A stretch of DNA of 64,000 bases from Pyrocephalus nanus. Its lineage: Eukaryota > Chordata > Aves > Passeriformes > Tyrannidae. The position numbers and the translations under genes are program-made. Each line of letters starts with the position of its first letter. Position 1 is the first letter of the stretch. Under the pieces are notes generated by a model. That model was not told the origin of the DNA. It saw only the letters and a list, made by a program, of their open reading frames with translations, and made no database searches. The stretch lies in contig CM076269.1 of NCBI GenBank assembly GCA_038380795.1, forward strand, positions 4,402,001 to 4,466,000, read 5' to 3'. This document shows positions 61,970 through 64,000 of this stretch, piece after piece.

Positions 61970-64000
61970 GGGAAAACTTCACCACTCCTTTGTGCCTCCT
62001 TCAGATACAGGGACCGCATCATTCATGGAAAGCATCAATCTCCCATTCGGGATGTTCTCCAAAACACAGCGACCCCAACGTGAGCAGCAGCCGTGCCTGA
62101 TAAGCCCCTCTGCAAATCCCCAGAGAGGTGCTGGGTGGCACCAGCAGTGCTGGGTGACAACAACACTGCTGGCTGAGGGGACACACAATGTCTGAGCAAT
62201 CTGCTCACCCAGGAGCAGATCTCCACAGTAACACTGCACTGACTTCCTTTGGCTCTGTCCTTTTTGCCTAGGCCTCCTTATTTAACACACATTACCCAAG
62301 TGCAAAAAAGAATGAAGCACCAGTGTTAGGACAAGCCTTCAGTATCCTGAAGCCTATCTTCCTTGAAAAGCCAGTGCTTTCATGCAGAAGCCCCAAATTT
62401 GGACAATCCTCATTAAGTCATTCTTCCACATCCCTCTTTTCTACAGTGAAAGTTGAGAAGCTGAGCCATGACTAGCAACAACTAATAATTCATACTCATC
62501 CTGTCCAGTTTTTTTTAAGTTTTCATTATTTTTCAGAGCCTAAGTCACAGCAAACTTTTACCTCAACATAGACAGAAAAGTAACAGAACAAAATTCTCCT
62601 CTGGCCCCTTTCCCAGCAAGCTCAGAACCAGTTGTAAAACATTTCCAGTTCCCCAGGGGGAAGGCAGCCCAACGTGAGCCACCAGCAAATAACCTCCAGC
62701 TTAAGCAAAGCACAAGGCATGGGAACCTTTCAAACCATGTCACTGTGCTGAATTTGAGAGATAATGGATGTTTGCTCTGTATAAGTACTGTGGCTCTAAC
62801 TGGACAGTGATGCACCTGAAGTTACTCTTTCCTACACTCATGTGGCTGAGAGGTGACCAGAAAAAAAAAAAATCTTTTCCCAAATAAACAGTAACTTCCA
62901 AACACAGAAGCAATTATTTGCTCCCAGTACACCTTACCTGAGTGGTAACAGCGTGACCTTGCCAATCCCCTCCTCATCCACCTCGGCCCTAACTCAGCAG
63001 AGAGCAAGGATGTGTCCTACCCTCCAGCAGCTGTTTGGTGAGATGGTCTGTCCTTGCACCACAGAAGGCTGAGGGCAGGTTCTAGCAGCAAAGTGCTGTG
63101 TCCCAGCTCTGAAACCAGCAACCTTATAAACCATTGCCTGAACATATTCCCCAAACTCAAAAAACCTGGCTGCTATCAAGCTCACCTGAGGGGGGTTAGC
63201 CAAAGAACGCGAATTTTATGTAGCAGGGTGGAGTCCCTGAAGTTAAAGCAGACTCAGTCAAACTCAAGAAAAGTAAGAGATGAAGAGAGCTCTAGGAAAG
63301 GGAGGCAATGTACATTTCCATATCATCTGGGAGGTTCTAGAAGGGAACAGGGCTAAGCTCCACTCTGCACCATTTCAGAGGGTGCAGCTTAAAAGTACTC
63401 CAAGCCCCACAGCTCGTTCTTAGTCATCCTCACAAGCACGTGCTTTGTGCCTGTTGTTGGTGAGTAATATTTTCCACAGTGGGCAGCAAAAGAGCAGAAG
63501 CAGGACACCAGAAACCACATAAATTCACTCTATCATGCCTTGCCACACGTTGGTTGCAGTTCCTCTCCATCAAAACATGCAGGAGCTCTTAAGGTCCAAC
63601 CTCATCACGAGCCAAAGGGGCAGAAGAGCACTCATCACTGTCCTGAGAAGGTATCTGCTTAAAACAAGCACTCTTTCCTTACTCATTTTCCAGTCTCCAG
63701 AACTGGAATCCAGTCATCTCCTAGCACAACAGGAGGCCAAGCAAGGTCAAACAACACAGCAGGAGCCACCACAGGAGGAGGTGGCTGGGGACAACACAGG
63801 CTCTAGAGCCCTCTGAGTGCACTAAAAGCATCTGTCAGCGACGCCAGTCAATCTCAGAAACAGACAACCTGCTGAGACCCTCAGTTTCTCAGTCCAAGTC
63901 TTCAGAGAGTTCAGCTGACCTCAACAACTTTCCAACACACCATGACAACATTTCCAAGCGGAATTTACAGCCTGATTTTTCAACTCTCAGGCCAGATAAC

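Noticed and set aside
62141..62172. 9-bp inverted repeat CCAGCAGTG...CACTGCTGG
   Set aside because: The 14-base loop and short stem are expected several times by chance in a window this long.

Overview
The window looks like vertebrate, most probably avian, nuclear DNA. It holds one confidently recognised coding exon in 64 kb. There is only one recognisable LINE relic, a CR1 3' end of the bird type at about 42.6 kb, and a couple of decayed MIR-like SINE fragments. The rest is long stretches of non-repetitive, intron-like sequence. Many ORFs of 60-228 codons are present, but none except the exon has a recognisable domain, paired splice sites or a convincing protein-like composition. I treat them as chance ORFs.

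The exon lies on the minus strand at 6431-6787. It encodes 119 residues carrying the SWIM zinc-finger motif (CxCxnCxH) of the large ZSWIM4/5/6 family. From memory the wording fits ZSWIM5 better than ZSWIM6. It would be coding exon 2, a symmetric phase 1-1 exon of 357 bp. Because the gene runs right to left, 1-6430 is the start of intron 2 and 6788-64000 is the 3' portion of a very long intron 1. The first exon (expected to be extremely GC-rich) and exon 3 are both outside the window.

Within the introns, the parts that stand out are non-coding. They are: (i) a GATA-site cluster and short CpG-rich block at 1-800; (ii) a small intronic CpG island at about 3640-3990; (iii) a CpG-rich patch followed by a TATA box at about 8325-8440; (iv) a CpG-rich patch with a hairpin at about 38384-38640; and (v) a series of AT-rich, low-CpG segments dense in homeodomain, POU or FOX-like words, at about 11.5-12.0, 15.5-15.8, 27.8-28.2, 28.6-28.8, 29.4-29.8, 30.5-30.7, 31.1-31.3, 34.1-34.7, 39.4-40.3, 46.4-46.7, 53.3-53.5, 56.9-57.9 and 58.6-59.7 kb. 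These look like candidate conserved non-coding elements (enhancers), which are common in long introns of neurodevelopmental genes. Conservation cannot be measured from one sequence, so confidence in each is low to moderate.

I found no rRNA, tRNA, CRISPR array, intact mobile element, virus-derived gene or operon, and no evidence of a novel multi-gene system. The findings below are mainly regulatory-element candidates, small repeats and structural oddities.
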